Positions 37,202 through 46,271 of a stretch of DNA of 64,000 bases are shown in pieces. The notes under the pieces were generated by a model, which had not been told where the DNA came from, searched no databases, and saw only the letters and a program-made list of their open reading frames with translations. Position 1 is the stretch's first letter, and every line of letters begins with the position of its first letter. The position numbers and the translations under genes were made by a program. This stretch comes from Tunturiibacter empetritectus (GTDB taxonomy: Bacteria > Acidobacteriota > Terriglobia > Terriglobales > Acidobacteriaceae). The stretch is from NCBI RefSeq assembly GCF_013410875.1, contig NZ_JACCCU010000001.1:2666001-2730000 (forward strand). The letters run 5' to 3'.

Positions 37202-39298
37202 ATGTCCCACTTTTCCGCTTCACGCAACGATTTGATCTTTCGTGTGCTCTCAACGATTTGGATTTTTACGGCTGTTTTCAGCCAAGCATCGTACGCAAGT
37301 GGTGTACTCCCACAACTAACACTGTATCCTGTGCCGGCGGAGGTAAGCTCTTCGCACTTCCGCGTGAGCCTGAACGGACAGAGCACGGACGTACTGCACG
37401 CGGCGACGGGCTACTACCTGCTGAACTTTGATACCTCCGGTCCGGTCCATGTCTCGGTCACGGCGGACGATCCACATTTCTGGGACAGCGGTGTTGAAGT
37501 TCAACCGATGCGTTTTGGCATTCGCCCTGCGCGCCACGGAGCGACGATCAGCTTCACCATGGCGGGGCCATCGAAGCTGACGATCACGCGCCCCGGCGAC
37601 CACTTTGCCGATGCTGAGATTCTCTTCCTCTTCGCCAACCCCATCGACCACTCCGGCATCACGGCTTCAACGCCACACGTCCGCTACTACGGCGCCGGCG
37701 TCTATCACGAGAACATCGATGCCAGTTCCGGGGACACCATCTATCTCGCCGGCGGCGCGGTCCTATTCGGCTCGCTCAACATCTGGCAGGTCGAGAACGT
37801 ACATGTCCTCGGTACCGGCACCATCATCTACGACGGCCCGCAGAATCCGTATTTTGATACCGGCTGGATACATAAGAAGAATTGGCACTGCATCATCATG
37901 GACAACGCACGCAACATCGAGCTCGACGGCATTACGTGCATAACGCGCAGCCGGAGTTGGCAGGTCCAGATGAAGGACTCGCGCCACATAGGCATCTACA
38001 ACGTTAAGGTGATTGGCGGCAATCCGAACGACGCCAACCAGGACGGCATCGACTGGCTTGGCGGCGGCGACACCACGATTCGCAACAGTTTTTTCCGCGC
38101 CTCGGACGACGTCTTCGCGCTTCAGGGTAACTGGGACGGGTACGAACTAGCGTTGATGCGCATTCCCGGACACGACGTCACCAACATCACAATCGAAGAC
38201 ACGATCGCTTCAACCAGTATCTCGAACACCATCCGCGTCGCGTGGCCCCAGAAGACGTTCAACAGCGCCCACTTTCATATGAGCAACATGGACGTGATCC
38301 ACACCGGCTACGGCGGCTGCAAAGTTCCTTTTGCGTTCTTCGAACTCTGGGCCGATCCCGAAGGCAGAGGCTCGCACTCTGACTACCGGTTCCGGGACAT
38401 TCGTCTTGAGGACTGGTATTCGCTCGTCAACATCGACCAGCCCAACCCGAGTGTCCGCGACATCGCCTTCAAAGACATGTGGGCTATGGATGGTCCGGCG
38501 ATGGTCGCTCCAATTTTGAAGGGTGATGTATCCGGAGTGACGCTCACGGGTGCAACCGAACAAGGTTTTGAGGGCGCAGCGACCGACGTTGAGGGAGGAG
38601 CTACGAGTCCGGTGATTGAGCCGGCACGGATCAAAGCTCACTTCACCTACACTGCAGGTTTGCTCAAGCCAAAGCAATCTGTCGAATTCACGGCAGATGA
38701 TCCCGCGACCGAGGGCCGCCGCTTCGAGTGGCTCTTCGGCGATGGAACACGAAGCGAAGGCCGCAGTGTTCGCCACCGCTTTCCGGACTCGAAGGGGACG
38801 CTGCTTGACGGATCGGGCCGCTTTCGCGTGCTCCTGCATGTGAGCGGCGGCAACAGCGAACAATCGCAGCAGGGATGGAGCAGCCAGCCGGTTGTGATCG
38901 CTCAGGCCAGGCTTGCCCCCGCGTCGGTGGCTCTTGAAACTTTGCTGCCCGGAGCTAGCGTCTTCGACCGCATCCTGCACGTCCCAGCCAACGGAGGCTA
39001 CACCTTCACGCTACTGACCAGCCTGGAGGCGACGATGAGCATCGACGGACACTCGGCGCACTCGCCCAAAGCACGTCGGCAGGTATGCGGCTCTGAAGGC
39101 GACTCCGTGCAAGCGATGCGCATCAGCACTGCGCTTACCGCCGGAGATCACCACATCCGCATTGAGCGCAGGGTCGGCCTCGAAAACGCGCAGATGCCTC
39201 CCGGGCCAGTCTCGGACCAGCCTCTTCTGCTTTGGGAGGGCCCTGGCATCGATCGCCAGCCAATCCCCAAGAGCTTTTACTCTACGGTGGCGCCGTAG
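37202..39298 (+). CDS. Exported right-handed beta-helix glycoside hydrolase (GH28/GH49-like) with PKD-like region
   Basis: A 698-residue exported protein (signal peptide ending SQASYASG). Residues about 40-150 form a beta-sandwich; residues about 155-420 form a right-handed beta-helix with repeated turns (NIELDGITCITRSRSWQVQM). NQDGIDWLGGGDTTIRNSFF and RASDDVFAL match the acidic catalytic region of clan GH-N enzymes (GH28 polygalacturonases, GH49 dextranases/isopullulanases). The N-terminal sandwich plus helix fits GH49 better, but GH28 remains possible. Near 490-540 lies a PKD-like segment (RRFEWLFGDGTRSEGRSV), and near 580-670 a PA14-like sugar-binding segment (GGYTFTLLTSLEATMSIDGH). It is followed by a GH2 exo-enzyme, suggesting joint polysaccharide breakdown. 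Confidence 0.75.
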   Translation: MSHFSASRNDLIFRVLSTIWIFTAVFSQASYASGVLPQLTLYPVPAEVSSSHFRVSLNGQSTDVLHAATGYYLLNFDTSGPVHVSVTADDPHFWDSGVEVQPMRFGIRPARHGATISFTMAGPSKLTITRPGDHFADAEILFLFANPIDHSGITASTPHVRYYGAGVYHENIDASSGDTIYLAGGAVLFGSLNIWQVENVHVLGTGTIIYDGPQNPYFDTGWIHKKNWHCIIMDNARNIELDGITCITRSRSWQVQMKDSRHIGIYNVKVIGGNPNDANQDGIDWLGGGDTTIRNSFFRASDDVFALQGNWDGYELALMRIPGHDVTNITIEDTIASTSISNTIRVAWPQKTFNSAHFHMSNMDVIHTGYGGCKVPFAFFELWADPEGRGSHSDYRFRDIRLEDWYSLVNIDQPNPSVRDIAFKDMWAMDGPAMVAPILKGDVSGVTLTGATEQGFEGAATDVEGGATSPVIEPARIKAHFTYTAGLLKPKQSVEFTADDPATEGRRFEWLFGDGTRSEGRSVRHRFPDSKGTLLDGSGRFRVLLHVSGGNSEQSQQGWSSQPVVIAQARLAPASVALETLLPGASVFDRILHVPANGGYTFTLLTSLEATMSIDGHSAHSPKARRQVCGSEGDSVQAMRISTALTAGDHHIRIERRVGLENAQMPPGPVSDQPLLLWEGPGIDRQPIPKSFYSTVAP

Positions 39299-39576
39299 TG
39301 CGTGTAGCTCTTGCAATCTTTCCCGGCTTCTCTGCTATGACTCACGCTCACGCGTCTCTCCGACAAGTGGGTCGCGGTATTCCGGAAGCTCGACCACGGC
39401 GGGGAGAACAAGCTATTCCTCGAGCTGTGGACACACAAGTCGATTAAAGCCGTTATATCGCACTTGTGCCGTCGCTGGAGTGCTGTTGCTCCGCCTCACC
39501 GCTCAAAAGTAACCTGGTTGGAATTACAAATCCGGAACCTTAATCAAGAGGGATGAATTCAAGAGGGAATGAATTA

Positions 39577-42500
39577 ATGATTGCTGGATCCATCATTTGC
39601 AATTTGGGCGGACGAATCGGCGCAGTTGCTCTCATCGCTTTCGCCGCAACTGGCCGTGGCATGGCGCAGAGTCCCACCGTGCCAAGTCTTATCATCATGG
39701 CCCAACCGGCAGTGGCGTACGGCCCGTACAACGCACACATCCTTCAGGGGGGCATTGGACTCAGCAAGAATCTTCATGAGCATGAGGCTCTCGCAGCAGC
39801 ACAGCATAGCTGGTCGATGTCGCTCTGGTTCAAGTCCGATGAGCCTGCACAGACTGCTTTCCTCGCCGGAGTCGGCCATCCAAGGGAGAACTTCCCGCGC
39901 TATCTCGCGCTGAAGGATGGCCGCCCCGCATTCTGGGCAGGCGGAATGGGCGAAGGCCACGAGCTCATCGGCGCAACTCCGCTCGCCCGCGGCGTCTGGC
40001 ATTCGCTGGCAGTATCAGTCGACGCCGATGGCAGATCGCACCTCCTAGCGGACGGAGCCGAAGTCGCGTCGGGGACGATTGCACTCGGCGTCTCGTCAAG
40101 CGCGATCCTCATGGCCCCAACCGAAGACTCTTCCTGGCCTGGCACGAAGCACTTCGGTGGCCTGCTCGCGCAGGTCAGTCTGCGCTCAACGCCGCTCTCT
40201 GCGGATGCGATCTCAGCCATGTCTACAGTGCCGGCGGGTCTCGACAATCTTCCGTTTGAAGAGGGTTCGCGGCCATGGCCCATCCAGACGCAGGGCCCAT
40301 CCGGAATGGTGGCTCCGCAGGACCCGTCGCTGCTCCCGCATAGCTCTGCGCCATTCCTCGCGCCCAAAGCGGTTCCTTGGGCGGTGGGTACCGATGCCGC
40401 GATCAACGACGGCAATACGCTCATCCTTCGCCACGGCTGGATGCTCGCAGACGCTGCGGATATCAAGGTATCCGGCAGCGAAATCGCCGGCTCGAGTTTC
40501 GATGACGCGAAGTGGATGTCCGCTGTTGTTCCTGGGACCGTCCTGACGACGCTGATCGCACGTGGCGTCTATCCAGACCCGGACTTCGGCCTCGACAACA
40601 TGGCCATCCCCGAGTCGCTCTCCAAGCATAGCTTTTGGTATCGCAACACCTTCACCCCGCCCGCAACGATGAAGGGCAGGAAGCTTGCAATGACCTTCCA
40701 CGGCATTAACTACCGCGCGACGATCTTCATCAATGGCAACCGCGTCGGTGACGTCCTAGGTGCATTCCGCCATAAAGAGTTCGACGTGACACAGTTCGTC
40801 AAACCCGGCGAGAAGAACACCCTCGCCGTCTTCATAGAGCCCCCATTCCATCCTGGCATCGCGCATGAGCAGAGCCTCGCCGCAGGCTCCGGCGATAACG
40901 GTGGCGTGATGATGCTCGACGGCCCGACTTTCGGCGCGACCGAGGGTTGGGACTGGATACCCGGCATTCGCGACCGCAACATCGGGATTTGGCAGGATGT
41001 AGTGGTGACCGCAAGCGGCGCAGTCGAAGTCGCAGTTCCGCAGATCATCACGCATCTCAGCGATCCAGACCCAGCCATCACCACGGCCGAGATCACAGTC
41101 CGTGTGCCGCTCGCGAACGACACCAAGGCCGCCGTTCGCGGCACGGTCGGGATTGCGTTTGACGATGTCCATCTTTCGAAGGCTGTGATTGTTCCATCAG
41201 GCGGCACATCCGTCGAACTATCGCCCAAGGAGTTTCCGCAGCTTATTGTGCAGCATCCGAAGCTCTGGTGGCCGAATGGCTATGGCGCACAGGACTTGCA
41301 CACCATGAAGCTTGTTTTTGAGCAAGGTAGAAAGGCTTCCGACGTTCGGGAAGAGCGCTTCGGCATCCGCGAGATCACCTACGAGATCAGCGCCTTCGAT
41401 GCCAGCGGCCACGTTCGCCGCGTCGAGGACTCGCCGACGGTGGCTAAGCTGCTCGGCAAAGGCCCGGTCATCGAGCAGTCCCATGAAGGGTTTCGCGAGA
41501 CACCCGAAGGCTGGATAACCTCGATCGTTCCCGGCATGGAAGACTCACCCGCGCTCAAGCCGGATGCCGACATGAAGCCTGGCACTGCGCTCGTCATTAA
41601 GGTGAACGGCATCCGGATCGCTGTCAAAGGCGGAAGCTGGGGCATGGACGATATGCTCAAGCGCGTCTCGCGCGAACGCATAGAACCCTTCTTTCGGCTG
41701 CACAAGGAAGCCAACGTCAACATGATTCGCAACTGGATGGGCCAGGACACCGAAGACGTCTTCTACGAGCTCGCCGACGAATATGGCATGTTGATCTGGA
41801 ATGATTTCTGGGACTCGACACAGAACTGGAATCTCGAACCCGACGACTCCGAGCTCTTTCTCGCCAACGCGAAGGACACGATCTCCCGCTACCGCAATCA
41901 TCCTTCGATCGCCGTGTGGTGCGGCCGGAACGAGGGCGTTCCTCCGCCTGCGATCAACGTCGGACTCAACAAACTAATCACCGAACTCGACGGCACCCGC
42001 TACTACTCTGCTGACTCGAACAAGATCAATCTGCATGATAGCGGTCCATACAAATACCAGGAGCCAGAGGACTACTTTACTAAGCTGTCTCTTGGTTTTG
42101 CAGTAGAAGTTGGGCTCGCCTCGCCGCCAACTCTGGAAGCCTTCCAGGCATTTCTTCCGAAAGAAGACCAGTGGCCCATCAGCGACGACTGGGCTTACCA
42201 CGACTGGCATCAGGGCGGGAACGGCGCGACTGAGCCATTTGTTCAAACGATCAATGAAGAGTTCGGTCCGGCGACGAGCCTTACAGACTTCGATCGCAAG
42301 GCGCAGATGCTCAACTATGAGGGTCACCGCGCTGTCTTCGAAGGCTTCAACGCGCATCTCTGGCAGCCCAACAGCGGCCGCTTGCTGTGGATGACGCAGC
42401 CCGCATGGCCGAGCACACAGTGGCAGATCTTCAGCCACGACTATGACACGCATGGTTCATTTTACGGAGTGAAAAAAGCTGCGGAGCCGATCCATGTTCA

Positions 42501-43107
42501 AATGAATCTTCCCGCGCACGATGTTGCCATCATCAACAACACGCTTGTACCGCTCACGAACGTGACGGTCACGGCGCAGGTCTTCGACACAAGGAGTAAG
42601 CCACTGCTCGACAAGACCGCCACCCTCACCGCCGCTGCAAACGCCGAGACGCCCGCGCTTGCGATGGAGCTTCAGGCCTCTCTGGAGGCTGCGGGCACGG
42701 TTCTGGTCAAGCTTGAGTTGAAGGACAGCGCTGGCAAGCTGCTCTCCGACAACTTTTACTGGCTCGCAGCGAAGAAGTCCGACTACCGCCGCATGAACGA
42801 GATGCCTGCTGCAAACCTCACTGCTATGGGGAAGATCTCCACGGTAAACGGAGGCGAAGGCCATGCGACCATCACTCTTGTGAACTCCGGAACCGGAGCT
42901 GCAATCGCAACCAAGCTCACGCTCAAGGATGCGACCACCGGGCTGCGCATCCTGCCCGCGTACTACAGCGACAACTACGTCTCACTGCTTCCCGGCGCGA
43001 CGAAGACGATTGAGATTGCCTATCCCACGACGAGCGCAACCACGATGATGAAAGTCGATCTGCGTGGATGGAACGTTACACCGGCTTCCATTGCGCTCGC
43101 TCCGTAG
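39577..43107 (+). CDS. GH2 exo-beta-mannosidase/glucosaminidase-like enzyme with N-terminal lectin domain
   Basis: An 1176-residue exported GH2 enzyme. Start chosen at 39577 (AGAGGG 9 bases upstream, then signal peptide GAVALIAFAATGRGMAQ); an in-frame ATG at 39553 has its ribosome site directly adjacent and is poorer. Residues about 40-225 form a concanavalin-like (LamG-type) jelly roll, SWSMSLWFKSDEPAQTAFL. The GH2 sugar-binding domain (YRATIFINGNRVGDVLG), Ig-like domains and TIM barrel follow. The acid/base is Glu786 in WCGRNEG and the nucleophile Glu844 in FAVEVGLASPP. The barrel motifs are those of exo-beta-D-glucosaminidases and endo/exo-beta-mannosidases. Exact sugar unknown. The lectin module probably anchors the enzyme to the polysaccharide. 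Confidence 0.87.
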   Translation: MIAGSIICNLGGRIGAVALIAFAATGRGMAQSPTVPSLIIMAQPAVAYGPYNAHILQGGIGLSKNLHEHEALAAAQHSWSMSLWFKSDEPAQTAFLAGVGHPRENFPRYLALKDGRPAFWAGGMGEGHELIGATPLARGVWHSLAVSVDADGRSHLLADGAEVASGTIALGVSSSAILMAPTEDSSWPGTKHFGGLLAQVSLRSTPLSADAISAMSTVPAGLDNLPFEEGSRPWPIQTQGPSGMVAPQDPSLLPHSSAPFLAPKAVPWAVGTDAAINDGNTLILRHGWMLADAADIKVSGSEIAGSSFDDAKWMSAVVPGTVLTTLIARGVYPDPDFGLDNMAIPESLSKHSFWYRNTFTPPATMKGRKLAMTFHGINYRATIFINGNRVGDVLGAFRHKEFDVTQFVKPGEKNTLAVFIEPPFHPGIAHEQSLAAGSGDNGGVMMLDGPTFGATEGWDWIPGIRDRNIGIWQDVVVTASGAVEVAVPQIITHLSDPDPAITTAEITVRVPLANDTKAAVRGTVGIAFDDVHLSKAVIVPSGGTSVELSPKEFPQLIVQHPKLWWPNGYGAQDLHTMKLVFEQGRKASDVREERFGIREITYEISAFDASGHVRRVEDSPTVAKLLGKGPVIEQSHEGFRETPEGWITSIVPGMEDSPALKPDADMKPGTALVIKVNGIRIAVKGGSWGMDDMLKRVSRERIEPFFRLHKEANVNMIRNWMGQDTEDVFYELADEYGMLIWNDFWDSTQNWNLEPDDSELFLANAKDTISRYRNHPSIAVWCGRNEGVPPPAINVGLNKLITELDGTRYYSADSNKINLHDSGPYKYQEPEDYFTKLSLGFAVEVGLASPPTLEAFQAFLPKEDQWPISDDWAYHDWHQGGNGATEPFVQTINEEFGPATSLTDFDRKAQMLNYEGHRAVFEGFNAHLWQPNSGRLLWMTQPAWPSTQWQIFSHDYDTHGSFYGVKKAAEPIHVQMNLPAHDVAIINNTLVPLTNVTVTAQVFDTRSKPLLDKTATLTAAANAETPALAMELQASLEAAGTVLVKLELKDSAGKLLSDNFYWLAAKKSDYRRMNEMPAANLTAMGKISTVNGGEGHATITLVNSGTGAAIATKLTLKDATTGLRILPAYYSDNYVSLLPGATKTIEIAYPTTSATTMMKVDLRGWNVTPASIALAP

Positions 43108-43330
43108 TCTGCGAGTTCTCTCTGCCCTTCGCACGGCGTCTATGCTCCGCATCTCGCACTTAGGGGGCAGTCTACGATGCGTCCCGCGCACTCAGCGACG
43201 GCAGGCCCACATCCTGGAAGTTGAATGACCGGGTAGACCCCTGCTGCGAGGCTTGTATCACTTAGTGCTGGACGATCCAGCGGGGGTATACTACCGCCGG
43301 TTAGCTTATCGATATTAAATGGGAACAAAC

Positions 43331-44734
43331 ATGCCAACTGTGCCGCACGCGCCCGAGAGTCTTTCCTCCCCGCTACCCCGTTTGGAGCCGAGCGACGCGG
43401 CGGTTCGCGCCACCTTGCACCTCATTCTGCAAAGCCAGCCCTTTCGTACCAGCAGGCAGTGCCAGGATCTTCTTAGCTATGTCGTCAAGCACTCCCTGCA
43501 TGGCGATGACGCATCGTTGCGCGAACGCATCCTCGGCATCGAGGTCTTCGGCCGTGCCGCTAACTACGACACCAGCGAAGATCCAGTCGTCCGAATGCGC
43601 GCCGCCGACGTCCGCAAGCGCCTTGCCCAGTTCTACCAAGCCGTCGAGCCTAACTCCCACGCCAACTCAGACGCACCCCTTGAGATCGTCCACATCGAGC
43701 TCAAGCCCGGATCGTACCGGGTCACCTTTCACTACGAACACGCGCTAAAAGAGGACCACGGTTTGAGGCCAATTCCGGTCTCCGCGTCCGCCCTCGACTC
43801 CGGCTCCCATGACTCGACGGCCCTTACAGCCGGCGCAGCCCTGATAGCGCCGCCTGTGCTTGATCAGGCTGCTCCGCTGTCCGTCAACTTCGACCACCCC
43901 CCGCAGGCGCGCCGGGCAGGAGTTTACATCGGGCTTGCCGCAGTGATCTTCTCTCTGCTCGTTCTCGCCGGCTGGAAGGCCTGGACAGTCCGCTCTAATA
44001 TTTTGCAGCAGAGATTCTGGGCACCGCTTACCCGCTCCGGCCAGCCTGTCCTGGTGTACGTCGGATCAAACGCCGTCTATCGCTTTACGCCCGCATACCT
44101 CGCACGCTACAAAAAAGAGCGTGGAATCGAACACAATGGTCCCGAGTTCTTTGTAGATCTCCCCAAGGGCGGCACCATTCAGGCAGACGATCTGACGGCG
44201 GTCAAGGACACCTTCGTAAGTGTCGCGGATCTCGCAGCTGTCACGCAGGTCGTCAGTCTCATGAAGGGCTGGGACAAGCCATATAATCTCAGGTCTGCAT
44301 CGGACATCACCATCGGTGACATTCGCAATACTCCCACTGTGCTAGTCGGCGGCTTCAACGACACGTGGACACTGGAGACGACGAAGGACCTCCCTTACTC
44401 GTTTCGAGATGGCGTCAAAATCGAAAACCGCGCGGACCCCGCACATAGCTGGAAGATCAACGAAGAAAACGGGGTTCCGGCGACCGAAGACTACGCTCTG
44501 ATATCACGGCTGCAACATTCGAATACCGGGGGGCCAGTGCTTTCCATTGGCGGCATAGGCTCGTTTGGCACCCAGGCCGCAGCGGAGTTCGTTACCAGCC
44601 CCGACAGGATGAACGACCTTCTGAAGTCCGCGCCACCTGGCTGGGAGGGGAAGAACATGCAGGCCGTCCTCCGCATCAAGGTTGTCGGCTTCGCCCCGGT
44701 CGCGGTCGATGTGGCTGCCACGTCGTATTGGTAG
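43331..44734 (+). CDS. Membrane protein with cytoplasmic N-terminal domain, one TM helix and periplasmic sensor-like part (module B)
   Basis: A 467-residue protein of a type common in Acidobacteriota, with no characterised member that I can name. Residues about 20-95 form a conserved cytoplasmic domain (RQCQDLLSYVVKHSL, RERILGIEVFGRAANYDTSEDPVVRMRA, positively charged end RKRLAQFY) that resembles a winged-helix or interaction module. A single membrane helix lies at about 197-218 (GVYIGLAAVIFSLLVLAGW). The remaining 250 residues are predicted periplasmic, with alternating small beta-alpha segments (PTVLVGGFNDTWTLE). The ATG at 43331 has GGGA 6 bases upstream; an in-frame ATG at 43319 lacks one. 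It precedes the cytochrome gene by 6 bases, so they are coupled. A signal-transducing role for the module is an inference. Confidence 0.75.
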   Translation: MPTVPHAPESLSSPLPRLEPSDAAVRATLHLILQSQPFRTSRQCQDLLSYVVKHSLHGDDASLRERILGIEVFGRAANYDTSEDPVVRMRAADVRKRLAQFYQAVEPNSHANSDAPLEIVHIELKPGSYRVTFHYEHALKEDHGLRPIPVSASALDSGSHDSTALTAGAALIAPPVLDQAAPLSVNFDHPPQARRAGVYIGLAAVIFSLLVLAGWKAWTVRSNILQQRFWAPLTRSGQPVLVYVGSNAVYRFTPAYLARYKKERGIEHNGPEFFVDLPKGGTIQADDLTAVKDTFVSVADLAAVTQVVSLMKGWDKPYNLRSASDITIGDIRNTPTVLVGGFNDTWTLETTKDLPYSFRDGVKIENRADPAHSWKINEENGVPATEDYALISRLQHSNTGGPVLSIGGIGSFGTQAAAEFVTSPDRMNDLLKSAPPGWEGKNMQAVLRIKVVGFAPVAVDVAATSYW

Positions 44735-44740
44735 ACCAGC

Positions 44741-45972
44741 GTGCCAGTCCTTAGACCGAGCTTAGCGACGCGGTTCCGGCCCGCGATCCGCCACATCTCC
44801 TGCGTCGCAGCCATCGCAACCGTCACCCTTTGCTACGCCCGTTCAAACCAGACTCCCCGCACTGTTACGACGCCTACCAGCCTCACGACTCAGGAGCGCA
44901 TGTACGCCCGCGCATTTTGGCCTACCAAAGGCGACGTCGCCGCTGGCGAGTACGCGGGCGAGGCCGCCTGCGCGATTTGCCACGCAGACATAGCCTCTCT
45001 TCAGCACCAGACTCCCATGTACCATGCGGCGACACCAGCCTCACTGCTCTCTCTCCACTCACCCTTGAAGTTTCAGGAGAGCACCTTCTCGTACGCAGTT
45101 CAGCAGACCACGAGCGGCACCATCTACTTGGTCGACTCCGTCTCAGCCTCCGGGTCTCATTCCGACTCCAGAGCCGTCGCTTGGGCTTTCGGCAACAGCG
45201 AAACCGGCCAGACCTATCTCCTCAGGCAAAAGGACGGCTACATCGAGTCGCGCCTCAGCTACTACACCGCTCTGAACGCCCTAGACATCACCGTCGGCCA
45301 CTCCGGACAGCTTCCTTCGAGCCCACACGACGCCCTCGGTCACGAACTTGCATTCGAGACCGCACAGCGCTGTTTCGCCTGCCACACGACAGCCTCCACT
45401 CTATCGAACGTCTTCGTTCCAGAAAAATCCGTCCCCGGCGTCACCTGTGAAGCCTGCCACGGCCCTGGCGCTGCGCATGTTGTCGCTGCCAAAACCGGAA
45501 AGGTTCGCCAGACCATCGCCTCCGTCATCAACCCGCTTCCATGTCGCCTGCCGATTCTGTCGACTTTTGCGGCTCCTGTCACCGCACCTTCTCCGATGTC
45601 GCTGTCTTTATGCCAGCCAACCTCGGCGCGATCTCGGTCCGTTTTCAGCCCTACCGCCTGGAGAAGAGCCGTTGCTGGGGAAAGACCGGCGACGCACGTA
45701 TCACCTGCATCGCCTGTCATGACCCCCACCGGCCGCTGGTCCGCGAGAGTGCAGCCTACGACCACAACTGTCTCGCTTGCCACAACTCAGGGTCGGCTCA
45801 ACAGGTTCGCGATCATCCCCCTTCTACGTCCAATCCGATCCCATCCGCACCTGGGTGCAAGGTAGCCACCAACAACTGCGTCACCTGTCACATGCCAAAG
45901 GTTGAGGTTCCCCAAACCCACGCCTCTTTCACGGATCACCAGATTCGTATCGTGCGCGCAAGCATTCCTTGA
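44741..45972 (+). pseudogene. Seven-heme cytochrome c, interrupted by a frameshift (module B)
   Basis: GTG-started frame with a signal peptide (IRHISCVAAIATVTLCYA) and heme motifs CAICH, CFACH and CEACH; after a one-base loss near 45540 (VINPL|MSPADSVDFCGSCHR) the next frame supplies CGSCH, CIACH, CLACH and CVTCH, giving seven CxxCH sites. The joined protein, about 410 residues, would be a periplasmic multiheme electron carrier of the cytochrome c554/NrfA-like tetraheme type seen in many acidobacterial operons. The downstream half has its own ATG at 45541 but lacks an export signal, so it would not mature alone. Six bases after the membrane-protein gene and 299 bases before the receptor. If the base loss is an assembly error the gene is intact. 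Confidence 0.82.
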
Positions 45973-46092
45973 ATTTCCGTTCCTCAGCCTTGAACTCCGG
46001 TTCTTGCAGGCGCTTCCCGCTGATCTTGCCACTGATCTGAGGGCTCCGTCCCGCAGAAAATATTGCGTTGCGGACAGTACCCTACCAAGCTC

Positions 46093-46141
46093 GTAAGTAA
46101 CTGAAATGAAAATGATTATGAGAGATTACGTTTCAGCTTAC
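46093..46141. promoter_or_regulatory. Imperfect inverted repeat upstream of module B receptor
   Basis: GTAAG-TAA-CTGAAA (46093-46106) faces TTTCAG-CTTAC (46131-46141): two paired arms with a 3-base asymmetric bulge and 24 bases between. A second, small perfect repeat CGGAAC-8-GTTCCG lies at 46216-46235. Either could be a regulator site or RNA hairpin in the 299-bp gap before the receptor gene. Confidence 0.3.
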
Positions 46142-46271
46142 CGTAGTACACCTTGCCTGCTCTGTGTCGGATGTCGGTAATGGGTGCCGCTATCCTGCTC
46201 GCGCTTGTCACGTTACGGAACATGAAAAAGTTCCGGACGAGCGAGTAGGAATTTTCGGAGGAAGCTTGAAC

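Noticed and set aside
39299..39576. Short coding-like stretch between the beta-helix and GH2 genes
   Set aside because: A frame with KWVAVFRKLDHGGENKLFLE looks protein-like but has no start, is very short and matches nothing I recognise.
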